A stretch of DNA of 10,269 bases. Source: Kiritimatiellia bacterium (GTDB taxonomy: Bacteria; Verrucomicrobiota; Kiritimatiellia; RFP12; UBA3636). Positions within the stretch are counted from its first letter, which is position 1. Each line of letters begins with the position of its first letter. This document shows positions 1 to 8,237 of this stretch, piece after piece. The stretch spans positions 1 to 10,269 of the forward strand of contig JAFPUX010000139.1 of assembly GCA_017413145.1 (NCBI GenBank), in the 5' to 3' direction. The notes beneath the pieces are model-generated. The model was not told the DNA's origin. It saw only the letters and a program-made list of their open reading frames with translations, and ran no database searches. Position numbers and translations under genes: made by a program.

Positions 1-111
1 GCCGGCGCGGCGCGCGCCCTCGACGACGAGGCGGGGCAGGGCGCCGGCGCCGGCCATCACGAGCAGGTCGTCCGGGCGGACGGGGGAGGCGGGAGAGGGG
101 ACGTTGTCCAT
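1..111 (-). CDS. lpxI: Partial UDP-2,3-diacylglucosamine pyrophosphatase LpxI-like (5' end only)
   Basis: Only the first 37 codons are inside the window; the gene runs off the left edge. The N-terminus reads DLLVMAGAGALPRLVVEGAR, which resembles the opening of LpxI (DUF1009), whose members start with a hydrophobic strand followed by AG.G.LP.L.AE.AR. LpxI hydrolyses UDP-2,3-diacylglucosamine to lipid X in lipid A synthesis, at the cytoplasmic face of the inner membrane, and replaces LpxH in many diderm bacteria. The ATG at 111 is the only obvious start and lies 7 nt after a TAGACT -10 box, so the mRNA may be leaderless. The gene is divergent from tyrS. The identification rests on a short stretch, so another protein opening with a similar strand-loop cannot be excluded. 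Confidence 0.6.
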   Translation of the reverse strand, partial: MDNVPSPASPVRPDDLLVMAGAGALPRLVVEGARRAG

Positions 112-225
112 GCCGCGGAGTCTACCACAACCCCCGCCGCGTCCGCAATTGCGGATTCGCGCGCGATTTGCTAGACTCCGCCGCGTTTCCGCCGCACCGG
201 CGGGAGCGCAAACGGAGCATCCGCG
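112..225. promoter_or_regulatory. Divergent lpxI/tyrS promoter region with central palindrome
   Basis: Two sigma-70-like promoters face away from each other. Plus strand: TTGCGG (149-154), 17-bp spacer, TAGACT (172-177). Minus strand: TTGCGG (148-143), 18-bp spacer, TAGACT (124-119). The two -35 hexamers are the halves of a perfect 14-bp palindrome, TCCGCAATTGCGGA (142-155). The -10 boxes extend into the same TAGACTCCGC sequence on both strands. tyrS has GGAG at 214-217, 8 nt before its ATG. lpxI shows no leader. The -35 match to consensus is weak (3 of 6), so the -10 boxes and the symmetry carry the call. Confidence 0.6.
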
Positions 226-1494
226 ATGGAACACGTCATCGACACGATCAAGGCCCGCGGCCTTTTCGACAACTGGACCGACCCCGGCGTCTACGACCTG
301 CTCAAGGAGCCGCAGACCGTCTACGGCGGCTTCGACCCCTCGGCCGACAGCCTCCAGGCCGGCAACCTCGTCGCCATCATGAACCTGTGCCACTACCAGC
401 GCGCCGGACACCGCGTCCTCGCGCTCGTCGGCGGCGCGACCGGCCTCATCGGCGACCCCTCCGGCAAGACGAGCGAGCGCCAGCTGCAGACGGCCGAGAC
501 GATCGCGCACAACGCCGAGTGCATCAAGTCGCAGCTGGAGCGCTTCATCGATTTCGGGCCGGGCGAGCACCAGGCCGTCCTCGTGAACAACCTCGACTGG
601 CTCGGCAAGTTCTCGTTCATCGACTACCTGCGCGACGTCGGCCGCTACTTCCGCATGGGCACGATGCTCAACAAGGAGAGCGTCCGCGCGCGCCTCGAGT
701 CGCCGAACGGAATGTCCTTCACCGAGTTCTGCTACCAGACGATGCAGGGCTACGACTTCCTGCACCTCTACGACACCTACGGCTGCCGCGTCGAGGTGGG
801 CGGCTCCGACCAGTGGGGCAACATCACCGCCGGCACGGACCTGCTGCACTACCAGCGCGGCGTCTCGTGCTACGGCGTCACGATCCCGCTGATCAAGGAC
901 AGCGCCGGCAAGAAGTTCGGCAAGAGCGAGGGCAACGCGATGTACCTCGACTCGAAGAAGACGAGCTGCTACCAGTTCTACCAGTTCTTCCTGCGCAGCG
1001 AGGACTCGGTCGTCGTCCGCTACCTCAAGGCGTTCACGTTCCTGCCGCTCGACGAGATCGCGCAGCTCGAGGAGTCCGTGAGGACCGCGCCCGAGAAGCG
1101 CGAGGCGCAGCGCGTGCTCGCGGAGGACGTCGTCCGCCGCGTCCACGGCGAAGAGGGCCTCGCCCAGGCGCAGCGCGCCACGCAGGCGCTCTTCGGCGGC
1201 TCGCTCAAGGGCCTCTCCGCGGCCGACCTGCTGCCGATCTTCCAGGACGCGCCCAGCGCGGAGCTTCCCGCGGCGGACGCCGTCGGCCAGCCCGTGATCA
1301 AGGTCGCCGCGCTCGCCGGGCTCTTCAAGAGCGTGGGCGAAGCGCGCCGCATGGCGGACGGCGGCGGCCTCTACCTGAACAACGAGCGCGTCGGCGCGTC
1401 GGACGTCGTTTCCGAGGACCGCGTGATCGACGGCCAGGTCTTCGTCCTGCGCGCCGGGAAGAAGAACCAGCGGGTCGTCAAGCTCGCGCGGTAG
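226..1494 (+). CDS. tyrS: Tyrosyl-tRNA synthetase
   Basis: Class I aminoacyl-tRNA synthetase (422 aa, the usual bacterial length of about 420) that activates tyrosine with ATP and charges tRNA-Tyr in the cytoplasm. Family landmarks are clear: Tyr33 in the tyrosine pocket; FDPSADSL at 36-43; VGGATGLIGDPSGK; GGSDQWGNITAG; the KMSKS-loop equivalent KFGKS at 230-234; and a C-terminal S4-like RNA-binding domain (about 350-422) ending in GKKNQRVVKLAR. The start ATG has GGAG 8 nt upstream. Oddity: the HIGH signature reads Q44-A-G-N47 instead of H-x-G-H, and the Thr of the FDPTADS block is Ser39. All other parts look intact, so I judge it functional. Its last 17 bp overlap the 3' end of the convergent methyltransferase gene. 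Confidence 0.96.
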   Translation: MEHVIDTIKARGLFDNWTDPGVYDLLKEPQTVYGGFDPSADSLQAGNLVAIMNLCHYQRAGHRVLALVGGATGLIGDPSGKTSERQLQTAETIAHNAECIKSQLERFIDFGPGEHQAVLVNNLDWLGKFSFIDYLRDVGRYFRMGTMLNKESVRARLESPNGMSFTEFCYQTMQGYDFLHLYDTYGCRVEVGGSDQWGNITAGTDLLHYQRGVSCYGVTIPLIKDSAGKKFGKSEGNAMYLDSKKTSCYQFYQFFLRSEDSVVVRYLKAFTFLPLDEIAQLEESVRTAPEKREAQRVLAEDVVRRVHGEEGLAQAQRATQALFGGSLKGLSAADLLPIFQDAPSAELPAADAVGQPVIKVAALAGLFKSVGEARRMADGGGLYLNNERVGASDVVSEDRVIDGQVFVLRAGKKNQRVVKLAR

Positions 1495-2143
1495 CGCGGG
1501 GCGGCTTCTGCGCGACGAGGCAGGTCCAGGCGGTGACCGCGGCGGACTTGCGGTGGACGGCGGGCGGCGCGAAGCCGGCGTCGGCGAGGAGCACGGAAAG
1601 CTCCTCGACGGTGCGGACGTGCATCGCCGGAAGGGCGTCGGTCCAGATGCGGGCGGCGTCGGGGTCGGCCGCCTCGAGGAAGACGGCGAACGAGCCGCCG
1701 GGCTTGAGCACGCGGGCGACTTCGCGGAACGCCGTGGCGGGGTCCCAGAAGTAGACCGTTTCGCACGCGGTGACGAGGTCGAAGGTCGCGTCCGGCCACG
1801 GCAGCGCCTCGACGGAACCCTCCTTCACCTCCATGCGTCCGGTCTCGACTTCGAGACGGTTGCGCCGGCGCGTGGCTTCGACGGACGCCGGGGAGATGTC
1901 GATTCCCGCCAGCGTCGCGTCCGGCGCCCGCTGCGCCATCCGGCGCAGCAGCTCGCCGCCGCCGCATCCGGCGTCGAGGATGCGTCCGCCGCGAGGCAGC
2001 TCGACGTGCGAGAGCCCGAACTCGTAGACGGGCGCGTGCCCGCGGTTCATGCCCCAGAGCATGAAACGGCCGACGGCGGACGAGCCCGGCCGCGCCGCGT
2101 GCCGTAGCAGTTTGCGGAAGCAGGAGAGTTGCGTGATTTTCAT
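1478..2143 (-). CDS. Class I SAM-dependent methyltransferase, last gene of the Feo operon
   Basis: A 221-aa protein with the Methyltransf_11-type Rossmann fold: motif I ILDAGCGGG at 55-63 (SAM-binding glycine loop), acidic end of strand 2 in GIDIS at 80-84, DATFDLVTACETVYFW at 118-133, and VLKPGGSFAV at 145-154. A short N-terminal helical segment with GMNRGHAPVYEFGLSHV (31-47) precedes the fold. The substrate is not evident; small-molecule or lipid methylation is as likely as any. The ATG at 2143 was chosen because it overlaps the stop of the preceding Cys-rich peptide gene as ATGA, implying translational coupling and the same mRNA as feoB. An open frame continues upstream, but only through that neighbouring gene. 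The stop lies inside the 3' end of tyrS on the opposite strand. Confidence 0.88.
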   Translation of the reverse strand: MKITQLSCFRKLLRHAARPGSSAVGRFMLWGMNRGHAPVYEFGLSHVELPRGGRILDAGCGGGELLRRMAQRAPDATLAGIDISPASVEATRRRNRLEVETGRMEVKEGSVEALPWPDATFDLVTACETVYFWDPATAFREVARVLKPGGSFAVFLEAADPDAARIWTDALPAMHVRTVEELSVLLADAGFAPPAVHRKSAAVTAWTCLVAQKPPRATARA

Positions 2144-2361
2144 GGTTTGTCTTCGGCGCGAGGCGTTTCGCGCTGGCTGGCGAGGATGCCCGCCGCCCGC
2201 GCGACAGGACAGCGGCCCTTTCGTCCTCGCCGGCACGCGGCGCACGCACCGTGGCACGACCCGCCGCCCTCGCACGGAACCCCCTTGCGGAGGTTCCGGC
2301 GGATCACCAGCGCGACCGCGACGGCGAGAACCAGAAGGACGATCCAATCGACGGCGTTCAT
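2140..2361 (-). CDS. FeoB-associated Cys-rich membrane peptide
   Basis: A 73-aa protein. Residues 1-21 form one membrane helix (MNAVDWIVLLVLAVAVALVI), followed by a basic stretch and then cysteines at 30, 36, 40, 43 and 51 in a Gly-rich context. This layout (N-terminal helix, then a CxxC-containing tail) is that of the FeoB-associated Cys-rich family (PF12669 type), found directly downstream of feoB in many bacteria. Its role is thought to be assistance to Fe2+ transport, functionally comparable to FeoC, but this is not well established. The tail after residue 52 is polar and probably disordered. The ATG follows the 58-bp gap after feoB; no clear Shine-Dalgarno is visible. The stop overlaps the start of the methyltransferase gene by 4 bp. 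Confidence 0.85.
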   Translation of the reverse strand: MNAVDWIVLLVLAVAVALVIRRNLRKGVPCEGGGSCHGACAACRRGRKGRCPVARAAGILASQRETPRAEDKP

Positions 2362-2378
2362 GGGAGTCGGGTGGGGTT

Positions 2379-2408
2379 CGGGGAGGGGCGCGGCGGCGCC
2401 CCTCCCCG
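2379..2408. repeat. Palindromic element A between feoB and the Cys-rich peptide gene
   Basis: Perfect 13-bp inverted repeat: CGGGGAGGGGCGC (2379-2391), loop ggcg, then its reverse complement (2396-2408). It fills most of the 58-bp gap 2362-2419. No T-run follows on either strand, so it is not a canonical intrinsic terminator. It could stabilise the upstream feoB mRNA end or weaken read-through. A near copy sits at 6105-6130. Confidence 0.85.
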
Positions 2409-2419
2409 TTGCGCCCGCG

Positions 2420-5440
<3,021 letters not shown>

Positions 5441-5495
5441 GGATGGTTCCTTTGTTTTGAAAATCCCGTAACGGAAATCGTTGTCGGCGTTTTCC

Positions 5496-5565
5496 GGCTC
5501 CAAAGGGGCCCGTCAATCCGCCGCACGGCCCCGGTCGCGGGCCCGCCCGCGACCGGCGGCCGTGC
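5496..5565. promoter_or_regulatory. Strong intercistronic hairpin between feoA and feoB
   Basis: The 130-bp gap 5441-5570 holds a long stem. Left arm 5523-5541 pairs with 5546-5565 over 19 bp with a single bulged C at 5557 and a CCCG loop. A second, weaker 6-bp stem lies at 5496-5510 (GGCTCC/GGGGCC, one wobble). In the direction of transcription no U-run follows, so an intrinsic terminator is unlikely. An RNA processing or stability element that sets the feoA:feoB ratio is plausible. I found no match to a known metal riboswitch. Confidence 0.7.
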
Positions 5566-5570
5566 AAAGA

Positions 5571-5792
5571 TCACGCGATTTCGATGATGTCCACGTCATC
5601 CCTGCGGAGGGAAAGCTCGTAGCCGCGGACGGTGATCTCGATGGGGTCGCCGAGGGGCGCGACCTTGCGGACATAGAGCTCGGTTCCCTTGGTGATGCCC
5701 ATGTCCATGACGCGGCGCTTGAGCGCGCCCGTGCCGTGGAGCTTGACGACGACGGCGGTTTCGCCGACCTTGGTTTCGCGGAGCGTTTTCAT
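5571..5792 (-). CDS. feoA: Ferrous iron transport protein A (FeoA), full-type
   Basis: A 73-aa cytoplasmic SH3-like barrel protein. It has the classic FeoA blocks: a short N-terminal strand (MKTLRETKVGETAVV), RRVMDMGITKGTEL (26-39), and APLGDPIEITVRGYELSLRR (45-64), ending in a short acidic tail. FeoA binds the cytoplasmic side of FeoB and is needed for Fe2+ uptake in several species. The start ATG at 5792 aligns with other FeoA N-termini. It has no Shine-Dalgarno, because the preceding 40 bp are a simple octamer repeat. It is the second of two FeoA-like genes; feoB begins 130 bp further on. The identity is certain from the APLGDPIE motif; the division of labour with the upstream paralogue is unknown. 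Confidence 0.95.
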   Translation of the reverse strand: MKTLRETKVGETAVVVKLHGTGALKRRVMDMGITKGTELYVRKVAPLGDPIEITVRGYELSLRRDDVDIIEIA

Positions 5793-5793
5793 C

Positions 5794-5833
5794 GGTTCGG
5801 TGGTTCGGTGGTTCGGTAGTTCGGTGGTTCGGT
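5794..5833. repeat. Octamer tandem repeat in the feoA leader
   Basis: Five consecutive copies of GGTTCGGT (the fourth begins with A), followed by a partial GGT. It reaches to 2 bp from the feoA start codon on the minus strand, so it takes the place of the ribosome binding site. Short tandem repeats of this kind can change copy number by slippage. Confidence 0.9.
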
Positions 5834-5847
5834 GGTCCTAGGGGCGT

Positions 5848-5868
5848 TGCGCATTGAGCATTGCGCAT
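5848..5868. repeat. Heptamer tandem repeat at the end of the first FeoA-like gene
   Basis: Three copies of TGNGCAT (TGCGCAT, TGAGCAT, TGCGCAT), abutting the stop codon of the upstream FeoA-like gene. On the minus strand each unit begins with ATG, one after the other in shifting frames. Together with the octamer array it makes the 75-bp gap 5793-5867 almost wholly repetitive. Confidence 0.8.
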
Positions 5869-6080
5869 TACACCATGATGCGCCGGGCGAGATCCGCGCC
5901 GACGGCGACGCGGCTCTCGCCGACGGCGAGGATGACGTTGTCGTTTTCGGAGGAGATGACCGTGACGACGGCGCCCGTGACGAGTCCGAGCTCGAGCAGG
6001 TGCTGCCGGACCTTGTCGTTTCCGGAGATCTTCTGGATCTTCTCTTTTTCGCCCGTGGGGGCGAGCGCGAGCGGAATCAT
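5868..6080 (-). CDS. Short FeoA-like protein (second FeoA paralogue)
   Basis: A 70-aa FeoA-domain protein: LAPTGEKEKIQKISGNDKVR (6-25), HLLELGLVTGAVVTVIS (27-43), and GESRVAVGADLARRIMV (54-70). It lacks the PLGDPI motif of the full-type FeoA next door and ends in the RIMV pattern. I associate this shorter subtype with two-FeoA operons of anaerobic Firmicutes and relatives. It probably folds as the same SH3-like barrel and acts on FeoB or with FeoA in the cytoplasm. The ATG at 6080 follows GGAAAAAGAG, a weak purine-rich ribosome site. The gene is separated from the barrel-protein gene by 58 bp containing palindromic element B. Confidence 0.88.
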   Translation of the reverse strand: MIPLALAPTGEKEKIQKISGNDKVRQHLLELGLVTGAVVTVISSENDNVILAVGESRVAVGADLARRIMV

Positions 6081-6104
6081 CTCTTTTTCCGGGTGGGTGG
6101 TGTC

Positions 6105-6130
6105 CGGGGAGGGGCGGCGACCCCTCCCCG
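6105..6130. repeat. Palindromic element B between the barrel-protein gene and the FeoA-like gene
   Basis: Perfect 10-bp arms CGGGGAGGGG (6105-6114) and CCCCTCCCCG (6121-6130) around cggcga. It lies in a 58-bp gap (6081-6138). Similarity to element A extends outward on both sides: a GGGTGG-rich flank on one side and CCGTT...GCTAG reaching the preceding stop codon on the other. No U-run follows. Confidence 0.85.
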
Positions 6131-6138
6131 TTCGTTGG

Positions 6139-6969
6139 CTAGAAGGAGAGCTCGACCGCGACGCCGCCGTAGAGCTGGGCGACGTGGTGGCTCGTCTCCT
6201 CGTCCACGACGTAGTGCGCGGGATGGCGGAAGTGGCCGTTGAGGTGGTCGGAGTAGGAGATGTACGGCTTCACCGAGAGGAACTCGGACGCGGCCCACTC
6301 CAGCTCGGCCGTGAGCGTCGTGTCGCGGAAGCCCCAGCAGTCGCAGCCGAGGTCGTCGGCGTTGTACTTGTTGTTGGCGAGCGTCTGCGCGGCCGAGAGC
6401 GTGAGCGCGAGGTCCGGATCCTCCTCGTCGCCGACGAGAGCGAACGTGTGCGAGAGCGAGAACGTGTAGGCCTGCCCGTGGATCGAGTCGAGCATCCACT
6501 CCGCCTCGAGCGTCGGCGAGAGGAAGACATCGGCGAGGCCGACGGACGCGTGCAGGTACTGGCAGTGGTCGTCGTCCCCGTTGCCGCCCTGGTCGTATTC
6601 GTAGGTGTAGTCGCCGCCGAGCTCGATTGCGCCGAGCGCGTCCGTGTCGACGGAACGGGAGTAGCCGAGGACGTAGTCGATCTCGGTGTTGTCCCAGGCG
6701 TCGAAGCCGTCCTCCTCCGCGACGTCGGTCGTGTTGAAGAGGCCGTCGACCTCGGCCTTGAAGCCGGCCCACTCGAGAGCGGCGGAGAGCGTGACGATCC
6801 CGTCGGTGTTGTCCGGGAGGCCGCGCGTGATCTGGCGGGAGCAGTAGTCGGCGCCGAGCGTGACGCCGGGGAGGTTGCTTTCCTCCTCGAGCGACGCGGC
6901 GGCGGGTTCGTCGGCGAACGCGGCGAGGGAGGCGGCGCAGAGCGCGGTTGCGGCGATGGTTTTCTTCAT
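6139..6969 (-). CDS. Predicted outer-membrane beta-barrel-like protein, first gene of the Feo operon
   Basis: A 276-aa protein with a signal peptide: MKK, hydrophobic core to about residue 15, probable cleavage after AFA at 18. The mature part alternates polar and hydrophobic residues (for example GAIELGGDYTYEYDQGG, TLTAELEWAASEFLSVKPYI) and ends in VAVELSF, the terminal aromatic typical of outer-membrane barrels. The opening VTLGADYCSRQITRGL recalls the Gcw_chp/TIGR02001-type family of uncharacterised exported proteins, so that is a weak family suggestion. It is strongly acidic, with many Asp/Glu in the loops, and has Cys-containing segments such as LGCDCWGF. Being first in an iron operon with an iron-type operator suggests a role in metal passage or binding at the outer membrane; this is inference. 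The leader is A/C-rich with no Shine-Dalgarno. Confidence 0.75.
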   Translation of the reverse strand: MKKTIAATALCAASLAAFADEPAAASLEEESNLPGVTLGADYCSRQITRGLPDNTDGIVTLSAALEWAGFKAEVDGLFNTTDVAEEDGFDAWDNTEIDYVLGYSRSVDTDALGAIELGGDYTYEYDQGGNGDDDHCQYLHASVGLADVFLSPTLEAEWMLDSIHGQAYTFSLSHTFALVGDEEDPDLALTLSAAQTLANNKYNADDLGCDCWGFRDTTLTAELEWAASEFLSVKPYISYSDHLNGHFRHPAHYVVDEETSHHVAQLYGGVAVELSF

Positions 6970-7002
6970 GGTTTTGTTGTTGTTTTAGGGGTGGCTAAAA
7001 AA

Positions 7003-7018
7003 GTTAGGTTTCGCTAAC
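7003..7018. promoter_or_regulatory. Putative DtxR/IdeR-type operator 1 (downstream of the Feo -10 box)
   Basis: Inverted repeat GTTAG-gtttcg-CTAAC. The core TTAGGTTTCGCTAA has the TTAG-N6-CTAA arrangement of the DtxR/IdeR consensus (TTAGGTTAGCCTAACCTAA) and matches 12 of its first 15 positions. It overlaps or lies just past the expected transcription start of the Feo operon, a repression position. Confidence 0.65.
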
Positions 7019-7026
7019 GACGCGGG

Positions 7027-7055
7027 ACTCTACGCTTTTCCGCGAAGCAAGTCAA
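7027..7055 (-). promoter_or_regulatory. Sigma-70 promoter of the Feo operon
   Basis: On the minus strand: TTGACT (-35, at 7055-7050), 17-bp spacer, TAGAGT (-10, at 7032-7027). The start of transcription is expected near 7020, giving a leader of about 50 nt to the ATG at 6969. It is flanked by the two TTAG-N6-CTAA palindromes. Confidence 0.75.
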
Positions 7056-7060
7056 GCGAA

Positions 7061-7080
7061 AAATTAGCCGACGCTAATTT
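7061..7080. promoter_or_regulatory. Putative DtxR/IdeR-type operator 2 (upstream of the Feo -35 box)
   Basis: Perfect 8-bp inverted repeat AAATTAGC-cgac-GCTAATTT. Its core has the same TTAG-N6-CTAA spacing as operator 1 and starts exactly 60 bp away from it. It lies between the Feo -35 box and the possible -35 box of the divergent hydrolase gene, so it could act on both. Confidence 0.65.
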
Positions 7081-7102
7081 GTGCCTGCGAACACGGTTCC
7101 GC

Positions 7103-7131
7103 TTGACTTCCGCACGACGTTCCTCCATGCT
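7103..7131 (+). promoter_or_regulatory. Possible promoter of the glycoside hydrolase gene
   Basis: TTGACT (7103-7108), 17-bp spacer, CATGCT (7126-7131). The -35 box is good and the -10 box poor. The expected start near 7138 gives a short leader before the ATG at 7161. Confidence 0.4.
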
Positions 7132-7160
7132 TGTCCCGCAACCGCAACACTCCGTTTTCC

Positions 7161-8237
7161 ATGCTCGCTTCCGGACAATGGACCGCCGAAAAGGCGCGCG
7201 CCTGGTACGACGCGCAACCGTGGCCGCTCGGCTTCAACGGCTACCCGTCCAACTGCGTGAACCGCGTCGCGATGTGGCAGAAGCACCGCCACGCCGAGGT
7301 GTTCGCGCAGATCGGGCGCGAGTTCGACCTCGCCCGGGACACCGGCTTCAACGCCGTCCGCGCCATCGTGCAGTTCGAAGTGTGGCGCGACGAACGCGCG
7401 TCCTTTCTCGCGAACCTCGACGAATATCTCGATCTCGCGGCCGCGCGCGGCCTCCGCGTGATGCTCTGTCTCGGCAACGACTGCTGCGCCCCGCGCGCCC
7501 GCTACCGCTACGCTCCCGGCGAGCAGCCCGTCGAGTGGGGATACCACTCCGGCACGAAATGGAGTCCGCATTCGGGCGATTTCCGGGAGCCCGGCTGGCA
7601 ACCGCTCGACGACCCGGCCCAGGCGCCGATGTACGACGAGATGTGCGACGAACTCGCCGCGCGCCACGCGCACGATCCGCGTCTTTTCGTCTGGGACGTC
7701 TGGAACGAAATCGGCAACGGCAACCGCGGGGACCTGAGCGTCCCCGCGATGCGGCGTTTTTTCGGAATCCTCCGCGCGCGAAACGTCGACCAGCCGCTCA
7801 CGGCGGACGTCTGGCGGCTCTGGGGCGGCGAACTGCATCCGGCGCCCGAAGAGGACGAAGCCCTGGCGCTTTCCGACGTCGTCACGTTCCACTGCTACTC
7901 GCCGTTCCACGAGTTCGTGCGCGCGGTCGAAGCGTTGCGCGCGAAGACGGACCGGCCGCTGATCTGCAACGAGTGGCTCAACCGCATCGAGGGCAACACG
8001 GTCGAGACGGTTCTGCCATTCCTGCGCGAACGGAAGATCGGCTCGTTCCACTGGGGTCTCATCCAGGGCTACTCGCAGACGTACGAACCGTGGGGCGCCT
8101 ACTTCGAAGCGCAGAAACGCGGCGAGCGCAAGGACCTGCGCCTCTGGCAGCACGACCTCTACCGCTTCAACGGCTTCCCCTACGATCCGCGCGAAACGGA
8201 CCTGTTCCGGTCGCTTGCGCCGGCCGGCCCCCGCTAG
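7161..8237 (+). CDS. GH5-like (clan GH-A) glycoside hydrolase, cytoplasmic
   Basis: A 358-aa TIM-barrel-type glycoside hydrolase. Landmarks: WTAEKARAWYDAQPWPLGFN near the N-terminus (7-26), VWDVWNEIGNGN (177-188) with Glu183 as likely acid/base, FHCYS (243-247), LICNEWLNR (267-275) with Glu271 as likely nucleophile, and FHWGLIQGYSQT (296-307) before a C-terminal WQHDLYRFNGFPYDP. I recognise this as the group often labelled putative cellulase or 1,4-beta-xylanase in gut Bacteroidetes and Lentisphaerae; the actual substrate is unknown. There is no signal peptide, so it would act in the cytoplasm on imported oligosaccharides or glycosides. The ATG at 7161 begins where family members begin; a TTG at 7131 in frame is less likely. 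No clear ribosome site is seen. It is divergent from the Feo operon and its stop overlaps that of trmJ. Confidence 0.8.
   Translation: MLASGQWTAEKARAWYDAQPWPLGFNGYPSNCVNRVAMWQKHRHAEVFAQIGREFDLARDTGFNAVRAIVQFEVWRDERASFLANLDEYLDLAAARGLRVMLCLGNDCCAPRARYRYAPGEQPVEWGYHSGTKWSPHSGDFREPGWQPLDDPAQAPMYDEMCDELAARHAHDPRLFVWDVWNEIGNGNRGDLSVPAMRRFFGILRARNVDQPLTADVWRLWGGELHPAPEEDEALALSDVVTFHCYSPFHEFVRAVEALRAKTDRPLICNEWLNRIEGNTVETVLPFLRERKIGSFHWGLIQGYSQTYEPWGAYFEAQKRGERKDLRLWQHDLYRFNGFPYDPRETDLFRSLAPAGPR

Noticed and set aside
2144..2347. N-terminal extension of the methyltransferase
   Set aside because: This frame lies wholly within the Cys-rich peptide gene, reads as low-complexity Arg/Pro, and the ATG at 2143 is coupled by ATGA.
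2379..2408. Intrinsic terminator after feoB
   Set aside because: The stem is strong but followed by neither a U-run nor a gap in the operon; the next gene starts within 20 bp.
5794..5868. CRISPR array
   Set aside because: The units are 7-8 bp with no spacers; these are simple tandem repeats.
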